Assembly: GCA_032622095.1 (NCBI GenBank)
Contig: CP136063.1
Location: 267,833,426 to 267,897,425 of the forward strand
Direction: 5' to 3'
DNA from: Siphonodentalium dalli
Taxonomy: Eukaryota > Mollusca > Scaphopoda > Gadilida > Siphonodentaliidae
Length of the DNA stretch: 64,000 nucleotides
Each line of letters opens with the position of its first letter. The first letter of the stretch is position 1. The position numbers were made by a program, and so were the translations under genes. The notes beneath the pieces are model-generated. The model was not told the origin of the DNA and did not search any database. It saw only the letters and a program-made list of their open reading frames with translations. Shown here one piece after another: positions 45,094-57,482 of the stretch.

Positions 45094-45362
45094 CCGATAT
45101 GTTTAGGTCCCAAACAAAAACAGCCATTTGCACTGCATGGAAAAGAAAAGTGCGTCTCTGGCGTTGTGAACGTGCGTTCGCTAAGGGCAACATCAGATGG
45201 GGTGACACTTCTTATAACTACATGGACCAGCAGTACAACGCATATATAGACTATAATAGCATCAATGTCAGTGGTGTGTATTTTGTGCACAAGCGATAAC
45301 TCTAATTTAATTGATGAAGTGAGATGTAACATATCCGTTCTCACTTCCAATTAAGCAGCCAG
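45094..45362. other. Unassigned spacer
   Basis: An 82-codon ORF (45051-45299) crosses the element border and has no motif. Confidence 0.3.
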
Positions 45363-45441
45363 CTCGTAGAATCAATAGATGTATTTGGTATCAGTGAACA
45401 TTGGTTACATGAACATAATGTGTCATTCTTCAAATCTGGAA
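45363..45441 (+). pseudogene. LINE endonuclease N-terminal fragment
   Basis: The frame reads LVESIDVFGISEHWLHEHNV then SFFKSG. D-x-x-x-I-S/T-E-T/H-W-L is the Glu-bearing motif near the start of AP-like LINE endonucleases. About 26 codons are recognisable, with an in-frame stop shortly upstream. A short relic of unknown family. Confidence 0.65.
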
Positions 45442-45769
45442 CACAATTGGAACTTTACAATCACAATTTCCTCTATATATTTCAAGTATATCCCCCGTCA
45501 ACAAAATACTTGGTAGAGATCTAAAAGGACTATCTGTAGAAATATATATATAGCAATACATGGAATTACACTTTTTATTCTGTCGACTATCCATAACCAT
45601 GTGTGTTTAATTGCTAACCTCTTCACTCAATATACAACATGATTATTGAGACAGTTGACATATATAAATGGTAAAAATATGAACATTAAACATGAGTGTA
45701 TATCAGTATTGGAACCCTTGTTCAGACTTGTACTCATCCCAACTCTCGGTTAAAGGGATTCATTTCAAG
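45442..45769. other. Unassigned spacer
   Basis: No feature recognised. Could be decayed LINE sequence. Confidence 0.3.
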
Positions 45770-45866
45770 GCTGTCCCTGTAGCCGAGGTGGTTAGGCCGT
45801 GAACACGATCATCGCGCTCAGGGCTAGATGAGGTTGGCGGGGATTCTAAAATCTGTAATGATAGTA
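45770..45866 (+). mobile_element. tRNA-derived SINE head
   Basis: TAGCCGAGGTGGTTAGGCCG (45780-45799) matches a pol III A box (TRGCNNAGYNGG). GAGGTTGGCGGGGATTCTAA about 45 bp later may be a decayed B box. No CCA end or complete cloverleaf, so it is not a tRNA gene. The downstream body is not defined. Confidence 0.5.
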
Positions 45867-45966
45867 TCCTTTGCACGGTACGTTTCGCGTCCCATCGGCA
45901 ACTAATTAGATCGCTGTGTTACTTTGCGCGGACTTCGTTTGGAAATAAACCATAGCTGGTTGACTA

Positions 45967-46796
45967 CTAGATGATACTGTCCCGCCTCGGATGATACTGT
46001 CCCGCCTCGGGTGATACTGTCCCGCCTCGGATGATACTGTCCCGCCTCGGATGATACTGTCCCGCCTCGGATGATACTGTCCCGCCTCGGATGATACTGT
46101 CCCGCCTCGGATGATACTGTCCCGCCTCGGATGATACTGTCCCGCCTCGGATGATACTGTCCCGCCTCGGATGATACTGTCCCGCCTCGGATAATACTGT
46201 CCCGCCTCGGATGATACTGTCCCGCCTCGGATGATACTGTCCCGCCTCGGATGATACTGTCCCGCCTCGGATGATACTGTCCCGCCTCGGATGATACTGT
46301 CCCGCCTCGGATGATACTGTCCCGCCTCGGATGATACTGTCCCGCCTCGGATGATACTGTCCCGCCTCGGATGATACTGTCCCGCCTCGGATGATACTGT
46401 CCCGCCTCGGATGATACTGTCCCGCCTCGGATGATACTGTCCCGCATCGGATGATACTGTCCCGCATCGGATGATACTGTCCCGCCTCGGATGATACTGT
46501 CCCGCCTCGGATGATACTGTCCCGCCTCGGATGATACTGTCCCGCCTCGGATGATACTGTCCCGCCTCGGATGATACTGTCCCGCCTCGGATGATACTGT
46601 CCCGCCTCGGATGATACTGTCCCGCCTCGGATGATACTGTCCCGCCTCGGATGATACTGTCCCGCCTCGGATGATACTGTCCCGCCTCGGATAATACTGT
46701 CCCGCCTCGGATGATACTGTCCCGCCTCGGATGATACTGTCCCGCCTCGGATGATACTGTCCCGCCTCGGATGATACTGTCCCGCCTCGGATGATA
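45967..46796 (+). repeat. 20-bp minisatellite, left part (about 41 units)
   Basis: Almost identical units of ATGATACTGTCCCGCCTCGG. The unit is stop-free in all three minus frames, giving spurious ORFs of 166-319 codons. CATAGCTGGTTGACT (45951-45965) just left of the array and AATCAACTAGTTATG (48783-48797) just right of its far end are imperfect inverses, so the array may sit inside an old TIR element. Confidence 0.97.
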
Positions 46797-47594
46797 CACT
46801 CTTATAACTAATGTGTAGAAACGATTACACATCAAATGTGTAAACCCGGTTAATACACATAGCAATGTGTAGTTTTACATACAAATACATTGACCAGTGC
46901 CGTTCTACACATAATGTGTATATTTTGTTACACGCAATTGTGCAAGAACGTCGAGCATGCGCATTGCGATGCCTTCAGTTTCATAGTCTGCTACGTGACG
47001 GCCATATTGTTTGAGTATATTTTTTGGAATACAATCTACAGCGATCGTAAACAATGATGTAAGTTCGGAATTCCAATGTGTGGGTATAGTATTAATAGTA
47101 TATAAGGATTTATTTGTTAAAACTTTCATGGCGATTACTGCGCTTAGACTCTTGTTATGATTGTTGTAATAATACTAATATTATGCAATCACGCCTCGAC
47201 CCTGGTTTGTTCATTCAAAGCAAAAACTCACAGTACAGAACAAAATACTACATCCCACTATGCGCCATGAAAGTGTTAACATATAAATCTGCATATATCT
47301 TTAATACTATACCAACATGTCGGACTACTGAACTTGCATTTCTTGTCTACGAACTGTGTGTGTAAGAACCTACACAAAATGTGTAAGGGATATGTGTTGA
47401 TTTTATACACACAGTTGTGTATAAATGTGTAAAAATTTACCCATTTATGTGTAAAAATTGTTACACAATATGTGTACGAATATGAAACTACACATATACT
47501 ACACAAATATGTTTAAGATCAAAATTGAATAATGATTGTGTAGCAGGGCTACACATTTTGTGTAGAAAACCTACACATTAGTCATAGGAGTGTA
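46795..47594. mobile_element. 796-bp TIR element inserted in the minisatellite (TA target)
   Basis: The element 46797-47592 starts CACTCTTATAACTAATGTGT and ends ACACATTAGTCATAGGAGTG (inverse with two mismatches). Both sides carry TA, and removing the element plus one TA restores a perfect 20-bp unit. A TA duplication points to the Tc1/mariner group. Subterminal regions hold many TGTGTA/TACACA motifs. A second inverted pair lies inside (about 47045-47130 and 47265-47350, around ATGAAAGTKTTAACAWATAA). ORFs of 74 and 83 codons arise from this inner pair and do not look like transposase. Confidence 0.92.
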
Positions 47595-48770
47595 CTGTCC
47601 CGCCTCGGATGATACTGTCCCGCCTCGGATGATACTGTCCCGCCTCGGATGATACTGTCCCGCCTCGGATGATACTGTCCCGCCTCGGATGATACTGTCC
47701 CGCCTCGGATGATACTGTCCCGCCTCGGATGATACTGTCCCGCCTCGGATGATACTGTCCCGCCTCGGATGATACTGTCCCGCCTCGGATGATACTGTCC
47801 CGCCTCGGATGATACTGTCCCGCCTCGGATGATACTGTCCCGCCTCGGATGATACTGTCCCGCCTCGGATGATACTGTCCCGCCTCGGATGATACTGTCC
47901 CGCCTCGGATGATACTGTCCCGCCTCGGATGATACTGTCCCGCCTCGGATGATACTGTCCCGCCTCGGATGATACTGTCCCGCCTCGGATGATACTGTCC
48001 CGCCTCGGATGATACTGTCCCGCCTCGGATGATACTGTCCCGCCTCGGATGATACTGTCCCGCCTCGGATGATACTGTCCCGCCTCGGATGATACTGTCC
48101 CGCCTCGGATGATACTGTCCCGCCTCGGATGATACTGTCCCGCCTCGGATGATACTGTCCCGCCTCGGATGATACTGTCCCGCCTCGGATGATACTGTCC
48201 CGCCTCGGATGATACTGTCCCGCCTCGGATGATACTGTCCCGCCTCGGATGATACTGTCCCGCCTCGGATGATACTGTCCCGCCTCGGATGATACTGTCC
48301 CGCCTCGGATGATACTGTCCCGCCTCGGATGATACTGTCCCGCCTCGGATGATACTGTCCCGCCTCGGATGATACTGTCCCGCCTCGGATGATACTGTCC
48401 CGCCTCGGATGATACTGTGCCGCCTCGGATGATACTGTCCCGCCTCGGATGATACTGTCCCGCCTCGGGTGGTGACTACTATAGATGATACTGTCCCGCC
48501 TCGGATGATACTGTCCCGCCTCGGATGATACTGTCCCGCCTCGGATAGATGACACTGTCCCGCCTCGGATGATACTGTCCCGCCTCGGATGATACTGTCC
48601 CGCCTCGGATGATACTGTCCCGCCTCGGATGATACTGTCCCGCCTCGGATGATACTGTCCCGCCTCGGATGATACTGTCCCGCCTCGGATGATACTGTCC
48701 CGCCTCGGATGATACTGTCCCGCCTCGGATGATACTGTCCCGCCTCGGATGATAATGTCCTGCCTCGGGC
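47593..48770 (+). repeat. 20-bp minisatellite, right part (about 58 units)
   Basis: Same unit as 45967-46796. Interrupted once at 48467-48485 by GGGTGGTGACTACTATAG. That resembles the array's left flank (GGTTGACTACTAG) and implies duplication of an array start. A four-base insertion lies at 48546 (GGATAGATGAC). ORFs of 325-405 codons on the minus strand are artefacts. Confidence 0.97.
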
Positions 48771-49953
48771 AACGTGAATTACAATCAACTAGTTATGTTG
48801 GAAGATCAACGTTAGAAGTGTCACCAATCTAAACCTCCCCATTATCGGAACCTTTCCCACCAATGTATATGAATCATTCTGCACTTGTATCTTTCGTCTG
48901 CTCACATTACCTGATCATCCCTCAGAATTAATAATACACCATTCCACCATTCACATTTTTGATAACTGAAGGGGTGATTCCATTTAGTATAAATAAAGGG
49001 CTTTTTATTTCATCCCACGTGGAGATACTTCGAATTGCGTAATATCCATGATGTACCGGGTACTATGCTTACCTGGGCATTCGTGACGAGCTTCTCTGTC
49101 GTATGGATATTAATGGAGGCGAAAATGACACTTCATGCATGCAGGAAATACACATACAGCACGAAGAACAGTAATGTAACTGAAACCAGCATACATATTG
49201 TGACGTAATGAGCATTTCGTGCATAACATCGAGATGTATAGGGCTACCATGCAGGTATGTTGAAACGAAATTATTTACGAGAACTGAAACGTTGGAATCT
49301 CGATCATGAACCCCATGCAGCTATGCATTGTATGATGCTGCAATACTCTCGTTCCAATTGAAAGGCACATGGCTCGTTCGAACGCTATATCTATATTTGC
49401 GAATGTCTGTCCGTCTATCTGTGTTCCATATAAATTAAGTTGTTACATTTTCAAAACACTACGAGTATTTAAGAAATTACTGATTAACTTTGTGTAGCGA
49501 CTTTCAGATTTCGCTACAATCTATGGACAAACCTATTTTCGTACATTTCGTCAATAACTTTATAATAATACTATTCAGAATTGAGCATCATGCATGTGGT
49601 GGAAATTTACCTTATTCCATATGTGCTTTATCTGCATGGTAAAATTAGTCGTAGTCATTAGCTATGTGTTATATTTTCAATTTATGTTAATTTTGCACGT
49701 AAAATATCCAGGTTAAAATCTCCAACATTTGGTTTACCTTGGAGCCGAAATAGAAAGATGAATCGAGCATTCTGAATGGTCTACGCATTTTCGACAGTAA
49801 TTCTATCCTGGACGAATCTGACAGGCAGAGATATGTTATGTCCAAAACTAACCAATGAATGCACGATTGACTCAGTTATGGCTATATAAGCTAACATTTC
49901 GGGTTCAGTCGGTATTGTCCCTTGCTTTTACCAGGCCTGTGGCAAACAGAGCC
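48771..49953. other. Unassigned stretch
   Basis: 1.2 kb without coding motifs or visible repeats. Confidence 0.35.
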
Positions 49954-51056
49954 CTACTGTCGGGTATGATATTTACTGTCGGGTACTGTCGGGTATGATA
50001 TTTACTGTCAGGTATGATATTTACTGTCGGGTATGATATTTACTGTCGGGTATGATATTTACTGTCGGGTATGATATTTACTGTCAGGTATGATATTTAC
50101 TGTCGGGTATGATATTTACTGTCGGGTATGATATTTACTGTCGGGTATGATATTTACTGTCGGGTATGATATTTACTGTCGGGTATGATATTTACTGTCG
50201 GGTATGATATACACTGTCGGGTATGATATTTGCACTGTCAGGTATGATATTTACTGTCAGGTATGATATTTACTGTCGGGTATGATATTTACTGTCGGGT
50301 ATGATATTTACTGTCGGGTATGATATTTACTGTCGGGTATGATATTTACTGTCGGGTATGATATTTACTGTCAGGTATGATATTTACTGTCGGGTATGAT
50401 ATTTACTGTCGGGTATGATATTTACTGTCGGGTATGATATTTACTGTCGGGTATGATATTTACTGTCGGGTATGATATTTACTGTCGGGTATGATATTTA
50501 CTGTCGGTTATGATATTTACTGTCGGGTATGATATTTACTGGCGGGTATGATATTTACTGTCGGGTATGATATTTACTGTCGGGTATGATATTTACTGTC
50601 GGGTATGATATTATTTACTGTCGGGTATGATATTTACTGTCGGGTATGATATTTACTGTCGGGTATGATATTTACTGTCGGGTATGATATTTACTGTCGG
50701 GTATGATATTTACTATCGAGTATGATATTTACTGTCGGGTATGATATTTACTGTCGGTATGATATTTACTGTCGGGTATGATATTTACTGTCGGGTATGA
50801 TATTTACTGTCGGGTATGATATTTACTGTCGGGTATGATATTTACTGTCGGGTATGATATTTACTGTCGGGTATGATATTTACTGTCGGGTATGATATTT
50901 ACTGTCGGGTATGATATTTACTGTGAGGTATGATATTTACTGTCGGGTATGATATTTACTGTCGGGTATGATATTTACTGTCGGGTATGATATTTACTGT
51001 CGGGTATGATATTTACTGTCGGTGTGATATTTACTGTCGGGTATGATATTTACTGT
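49954..51056 (+). repeat. 19-bp minisatellite, about 58 units
   Basis: Units of GGGTATGATATTTACTGTC with scattered point changes (CAGGTATG, TACACTG, TGCACTG) and single-base or few-base indels. Units contain stops in the plus frames. Confidence 0.97.
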
Positions 51057-51138
51057 CCCGGAAAACTTATAACTCATAACTGAGTATTATGCATATTGAG
51101 ATAGCAAATTCATTTAACGGTTTGATAGATATTTCTAT

Positions 51139-51290
51139 GCAGTAATTTATAAGAGAATACATTGGCCTAACAATATTTACATTGACCCTGTAAGCCAGCA
51201 TTCTCTTATATATGCGCGGCTCCATATGGGAGACTCACATATATAAGATGGAGACTCGCTTATATAAGATAATGCACTAGCATAGATCTT
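51139..51290. mobile_element. Decayed double-hairpin MITE
   Basis: AAGAGAATACATTGGCCTAA, CCCTGTAAGCCAGCATTCTC and TATATATGCGCGGCTCCATA are degenerate versions of the hairpin sequences at 14392-14770. Confidence 0.55.
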
Positions 51291-51764
51291 TAATGCTGCA
51301 CCCGTCATTACTTGTAATATCGTATATATATAAACAATTTAAGTTAATAAGTACAATTCAATTTTGGAAATTGTTGCTGTTGGACCCGTTTATCCGTCGG
51401 ACTGCCATGCGATCACGCGGAGGTGACTAATTTGAAAACGGTCCATGACTCCATGATTGTTACGCTAGACGTCTGTTATATATTGCTGTGTGTTAAATCT
51501 ACATTAAAAATAGTTAATTCCTCAGAACTACTGATCGTTTATGTCAACCCGGAAAACAGTTCTACTACACTGACATGACTTACGAAGTGCCACACACTCA
51601 TGGATATCGAACGAATTAAAGATGGTCAGCTATAAGAAACGATAATGAACTACAGTTTGGACACAGTTCTGAAACAACAGCAAGCGCGATCCATATGGTG
51701 TGACGTTTGATCAGAAGCAAGGTCAGATTCCCAACCAGTGTATAATCTCACACAACACTCGAGC
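51291..51764. other. Unassigned stretch
   Basis: No feature recognised. Confidence 0.3.
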
Positions 51765-52537
51765 AAAAATCCCCTATACAACCAACAATATATAACATAA
51801 TCCCCTATACAACCAACAATATATAACATAATCCCCTATACAACCAACAATATATAACATAATCCCCTATACAACCAACAATATATAACATAATCCCCTA
51901 TACAACCAACAATATATAACATAATCCCCTATACAACCAACAATATATAACATAATCCCCTATACAACCAACAATATATAACATAATCCCCTATACAACC
52001 AACAATATATAACATAATCCCCTATACAACCAACAATATATAACATAATCCCCTATACAACCAACAATATATAACATAATCCCCTATACAACCAACAATA
52101 TATAACATAATCCCCAATACAACCAACAATATATAACATAATCCCCTATACAACCAACAATATATAACATAATCCCCTATACAACCAACAATATATAACA
52201 TAATCCCCTATACAACCAACAATATATAACATAATCCCCTATACAACCAACAATATATAACATAATCCCCTATACAACCAACAATATATAACATAATCCC
52301 CTATACAACCAACAATATATAACATAATCCCCTATACAACCAACAATATATAACATAATCCCCTATACAACCAACAATATATAACATAATCCCCTATACA
52401 ACCAACAATATATAACATAATCCCCTATACAACCAACAATATATAACATAATCCCCTATACAACCAACAATATATAACATAATCCCCTATACAACCAACA
52501 ATATATAACATAATCCCCTATACAACCAACAATATAT
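51765..52537 (+). repeat. 31-bp minisatellite, about 25 units
   Basis: Units of CCCCTATACAACCAACAATA plus TATAACATAAT are nearly identical. A partial unit continues at 52951-52979 after the MITE. Confidence 0.97.
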
Positions 52538-52950
52538 GTGACCCGCCATATCAAAATCCAGTCGTAAGTCGGGATTTTTTTACACTGTGCCAATGCATTC
52601 TCTTATATATGCGAGTCGACCATAGGTCGCCTCGCATATATAAGAGAATGCATTGGCCTAACAATTTTTTATCTTTTTTTTTTTAAATGTTTCTTACGAT
52701 TTTTAGGACATAAAATAAAAAACATCCATTACCCTGCAGGGAACCCCACACATATATAGAAGCATATATAAGAGTGTCGTCTGCTCATGTTTGTCTGGGG
52801 CTCTGTATGGGTGAAATTATAAAATTGTTAAAGAATACAAGAAAAAATTATTAAAATTATAAAAAATTGTTAGGCCAATGTATTCTCTTATATATGCGAG
52901 GCGACCTATGGTCGACTCGCATATATAAGAGAATGCATTGGCACAGGGTA
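52538..52950. mobile_element. Double-hairpin MITE, copy 3, inserted in the 31-bp array
   Basis: Leader GTGACCCGCCATATCAAAAT, left hairpin from GTGCCAATGCATTCTC, a centre in the opposite orientation to copy 2 (CATCCATTACCCTGCAGGGA ... GGGGCTCTGTATGGGTGAAA), and a right hairpin ending GCATTGGCACAGGGTA. Array sequence lies on both sides, so it inserted after the array existed. Confidence 0.88.
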
Positions 52951-52979
52951 ACAAAATCCCCTATACAACCAACAATATA

Positions 52980-53150
52980 ATCTGTGTATACGCCGGCCCA
53001 CAATGTGAGTATATACGCGATAAAACGTTAAATCTCTTAACCTGAAGGCCCATTTAATTGAAACAACTTGAAGTGTCTTAAATCACTCTCAAAGGATCGG
53101 CCTTGTGACAAGTCAACCGTCGGAAAGAGAGAGAGAGAGAGAGAGAAGAT

Positions 53151-53183
<33 letters not shown>

Positions 53184-53319
53184 GATATATACACCATTAA
53201 ATTGTCATGTGTCCTTGTTCGTCTATTTTGTATTTTTCTGTTTGGACCCAATTAAATAGGCTGTGCCTGAGTTTTGGGTCCAATTCATTTAATAGTAATG
53301 AATAAATGTATTTAACAAA
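52980..53319. repeat. Spacer with a (GA)n microsatellite
   Basis: GAGAGA runs at about 53125-53182 with a short interruption. The 63-codon ORF across it is not credible. Confidence 0.8.
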
Positions 53320-54008
53320 AAATGGCGGTGCCGTTCTCCCCCGTGGAGTGTCCATAAACAACAAACAGGTAATTCATTGCGCTCGTTCGCTCACATGAAA
53401 TAATTATCCACTGAGGATTCCGGTCCATTTCCATGATCAATATTGTCTCGGCTCATTGACAAACAAGCAGTGATAAATCATATTATCGCAGCGATTGCCG
53501 GAGACAGACAAGATGACCAACGCATTGGGCTGTCTGGATAACTACGATGCAAAGTCATCGTTCTCTACATGGTCCAAAGACATCTTAAAGCAGAAAAAAT
53601 AAAGGACTCCCATGGTTACGTGATAGGGAGAAATAATTATATAATGGACCGATTATTCGTACCATCGATGTCTGTAATGGTACAATACCCATTAACCATC
53701 TGACAGCCAAGTGCGTGTGACAGGGATTGGGACCACCAAATTTGTGGGTTATGCATGGTCAACAGTGGGACATTTCTTGCCTGACATAAAAATTCAGACT
53801 AACATGGGTTGAAATTGTTCTAATAGTTTGATTTTCCAAACAGCATGTAGCATGATTTGGCTTTTTTTGCCAATATTTTGGACAGAAAGTTTGAACTATT
53901 GCAAACCAATATGGTTTTATTACCAGTTTGAAATGCACGTTTGACGACAAAAAGACAGCAATTGCAGTTGACGCAAAGCTGCTAACCCGATGTCGCCTGC
54001 TTGGAGCT
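53320..54008 (+). repeat. Dispersed repeat, copy 1 (~690 bp)
   Basis: Contains CAGGTAATTCATTGCGCTCG, TGATCAATATTGTCTCGGCT, GCAGCGATTGCCGGAGACAG and GATGACCAACGCATTGGGCT. All recur in order in the next copy and, in part, at 59935-60175. No coding capacity. Confidence 0.8.
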
Positions 54009-54234
54009 TAATAGTGTATGGAGACCAACACAAAATATTGCCAGACGCCACCTGTCAATGTTGGTATCATGCTCCCCTTTGGCTGTCCAAAACATCAAAC
54101 AGGTAATTCATCGCGCTGGTTCACTCCAATGATATAATTAGCCACTACGGATTCCAATCCATATTCGTGATCAATATTGTCTCAGCTCAGTGGAAAATAG
54201 AGTGATCATTCACTATCTCAACGATTGCCGGAAA
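54009..54234 (+). repeat. Dispersed repeat, copy 2, left part
   Basis: GTGTATGGAGACCAACACAA, CAGGTAATTCATCGCGCTGG and TGATCAATATTGTCTCAGCT align with copy 1. It runs directly into the 41-bp array. The body resumes at 56126 with GAAGTCATTGTTCTCTACAT. Confidence 0.8.
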
Positions 54235-56125
54235 CCGACTGATGACCAACACACTGTGTTGTCTGTATAACTATGCTGACTGATGACCAACACACTGTGT
54301 TGTCTGTATAACTATGATGACTGATGACCAACACACTGTGTTGTCTGTATAACTATGATGACTGATGACCAACACACTGTGTTGTCTGTATAACTATGCT
54401 GACTGATGACCAACACACTGTGTTGTCTGTATAACTATGCTGACTGATGACCAACACACTGTGTTGTCTGTATAACTATGCTGACTGATGACCAACACAC
54501 TGTGTTGTCTGTATAACTATGCTGACTGATGACCAACACACTGTGTTGTCTGTATAACTATGCTGACTGATGACCAACACACTGTGTTGTCTGTATAACT
54601 ATGCTGACTGATGACCAACACACTGTGTTGTCTGTATAACTATGATGACTGATGACCAACACACTGTGTTGTCTGTATAACTATGCTGACTGATGACCAA
54701 CACACTGTGTTGTCTGTATAACTATGCTGACTGATGACCAACACACTGTGTTGTCTGTATAACTATGCTGACTGATGACCAACACACTGTGTTGTCTGTA
54801 TAACTATGCTGACTGATGACCAACACACTGTGTTGTCTGTATAACTATGATGACTGATGACCAACACACTGTGTTGTCTGTATAACTATGCTGACTGATG
54901 ACCAACACACTGTGTTGTCTGTATAACTATGATGACTGATGACCAACACACTGTGTTGTCTGTATAACTATGCTGACTGATGACCAACACACTGTGTTGT
55001 CTGTATAACTATGATGACTGATGACCAACACACTGTGTTGTCTGTATAACTATGATGACTGATGACCAACACACTGTGTTGTCTGTATAACTATGATGAC
55101 TGATGACCAACACACTGTGTTGTCTGTATAACTATGCTGACTGATGACCAACACACTGTGTTGTCTGTATAACTATGCTGACTGATGACCAACACACTGT
55201 GTTGTCTGTATAACTATGCTGACTGATGACCAACACACTGTGTTGTCTGTATAACTATGCTGACTGATGACCAACACACTGTGTTGTCTGTATAACTATG
55301 CTGACTGATGACCAACACACTGTGTTGTCTGTATAACTATGCTGACTGATGACCAACACACTGTGTTGTCTGTATAACTATGCTGACTGATGACCAACAC
55401 ACTGTGTTGTCTGTATAACTATGCTGACTGATGACCAACACACTGTGTTGTCTGTATAACTATGCTGACTGATGACCAACACACTGTGTTGTCTGTATAA
55501 CTATGATGACTGATGACCAACACACTGTGTTGTCTGTATAACTATGCTGACTGATGACCAACACACTGTGTTGTCTGTATAACTATGATGACTGATGACC
55601 AACACACTGTGTTGTCTGTATAACTATGCTGACTGATGACCAACACACTGTGTTGTCTGTATAACTATGATGACTGATGACCAACACACTGTGTTGTCTG
55701 TATAACTATGCTGACTGATGACCAACACACTGTGTTGTCTGTATAACTATGCTGACTGATGACCAACACACTGTGTTGTCTGTATAACTATGCTGACTGA
55801 TGACCAACACACTGTGTTGTCTGTATAACTATGCTGACTGATGACCAACACACTGTGTTGTCTGTATAACTATGATGACTGATGACCAACACACTGTGTT
55901 GTCTGTATAACTATGCTGACTGATGACCAACACACTGTGTTGTCTGTATAACTATGATGACTGATGACCAACACACTGTGTTGTCTGTATAACTATGATG
56001 ACTGATGACCAACACACTGTGTTGTCTGTATAACTATGCTGACTGATGACCAACACACTGTGTTGTCTGTATAACTATGCTGACTGATGACCAACACACT
56101 GTGTTGTCTGTATAACTATGATGAG
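54235..56125 (+). repeat. 41-bp minisatellite, about 46 units
   Basis: Units of GACTGATGACCAACACACTG, TGTTGTCTGTATAACTATG and a two-base junction are almost identical except for a C/A switch (TATGCTGACTG or TATGATGACTG). In copies 1 and 3 of the dispersed repeat the matching segment occurs once. Confidence 0.97.
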
Positions 56126-56700
56126 AAGTCATTGTTCTCTACATGGGCGAAAGTGATATTAAAAGAGAGAGAAAAAAAAACACGGTACTCCCATATCATG
56201 TTTCATAGGTGAAGAGGGAAATAATTATGTGGATAGATCCCTCGTACAATCGATGTCGAAAATCGTACGATGCTGATCATTATGGCAACAGTGATTGAGA
56301 GCCCGACGTTGTTTTAAATATTGTCAAGTGGGAAATTTCTGCCTGACACATCAGTTGAAAGAAAAGTTCAGACCAAATTTGGTTGAAATTGTTCTAATAC
56401 ATGTAGTCTGATTAAAAAAAAAGTATTTCGTAGTTGTTCTTCTTTTGTTCCGTATTTGTTTGACTGACAGCAGGACAATTGCAAACCACGGGGGCTGTTA
56501 GGTTGGAAGTTTTGCAACACGTGGAAAGCCTGAGTACCAGTTTCGGCAGGTATGAAATGTTCAACTGTTGTACATTTTGGCGGTGAGGTCAGTTGGAATT
56601 TAGCTAAACACGTTCAACGCAAAAACAACCAGAATAAATCGCAGTTGACGCGATACTGCTGACCCGATGTAGTATGTAGATAAGGACCTTTAATACAACC
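56126..56700 (+). repeat. Dispersed repeat, copy 2, right part
   Basis: Shares GAAGTCATTGTTCTCTACAT, GGAAATAATTAT, GTTGAAATTGTTCTAATA and the CAGTTGACGC ... GCTGACCCGATGT end with copy 1 (53560-53990). Confidence 0.75.
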
Positions 56701-57482
56701 CCACGCACAAACGCAGGCCGTGCGGTGGTTGTCTACACTTTAGGCGCAGGTGAAAGGCGTCATATTATTTGTTCTATATCGATCACTGATATTTTAAGAT
56801 TGCGGGTGTCAATTTTGTAGAAAATATCACGTGACTTCCGGTTAAAAATAAAATTGGTTACTTCACAACTTAATTTAATTAAGAATTTTCATGTGATTTA
56901 GACCAAGTTCGTTGGTTAGCTTAAATAAAACCAGTGAAGATGTCATGGCACGGTTCATGGCGTCATTTACGTCTTTTTGGCTTTGCGGGCCGGAATCCAG
57001 ACAAGATTGGACAATCCATGACAAGGCTTGTCATGTCGTCTCCACCGGGGCCACTGCATGATGTAACATGAATTATTCTTATCGTTAAGATAAGAAGCAA
57101 ATTCGAGGCTCATCGTGTGTGGTTTCTCAACCACATCTCACGTACGATTCATATTAGTGCATGGAGACCAACACGAACTGTTGTCAGCCTCCACCTGTTA
57201 ATGTCCGTACCGTTCTCCCTCTTTGATAATTGCCTGTCTAGAAAATATCGTACAGGTAATTCAGTATAGGATAATTATTTCAGAGAATCGATCGATCAGG
57301 GCCGCAGGCTGCACGAGTTCGTTCCGTTCGCTGAAATAATTTACAGTTTCAAGCCATTATCAGGTTTGAAACATGGCGTGCCCAAACAGAATGGGTCAAC
57401 TCGAAATTGGATCAAGACACATTGAACAATGGGGCCGGTCTGTCCACCCGTTCATTTGCTGCACGGATGGCTTGACATCTTA
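56701..57482 (+). repeat. Spacer with a partial third dispersed-repeat segment
   Basis: At 57152-57300, TAGTGCATGGAGACCAACAC, CCACCTGTTAATGTCCGTAC and CAGGTAATTCAG match the copy 1/copy 2 junction (54005-54110). The rest, 56701-57150, shows nothing I recognise. Confidence 0.6.

Noticed and set aside
45770-45866. tRNA gene
   Set aside because: It has an A box but no intact B box, no full cloverleaf and no terminator. A SINE head fits better.
46905-47365. Gene inside the 796-bp element (ORFs of 74 and 83 codons sharing a segment)
   Set aside because: The shared segment comes from an internal inverted duplication, so the same DNA is read twice. There is no transposase motif.
45902-48788. Minus-strand ORFs of 166-405 codons with a 20-residue period
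   Set aside because: Translation of a 20-bp repeat that lacks stops on one strand. The three frames give the same peptide cycled, as expected for an artefact.
54235-56125. Regular repeat and spacer pattern resembling a CRISPR array
   Set aside because: Units are head-to-tail without unique spacers, no cas genes are present, and the context is eukaryotic. The same applies to the 19-, 20-, 22-, 30- and 31-bp arrays.
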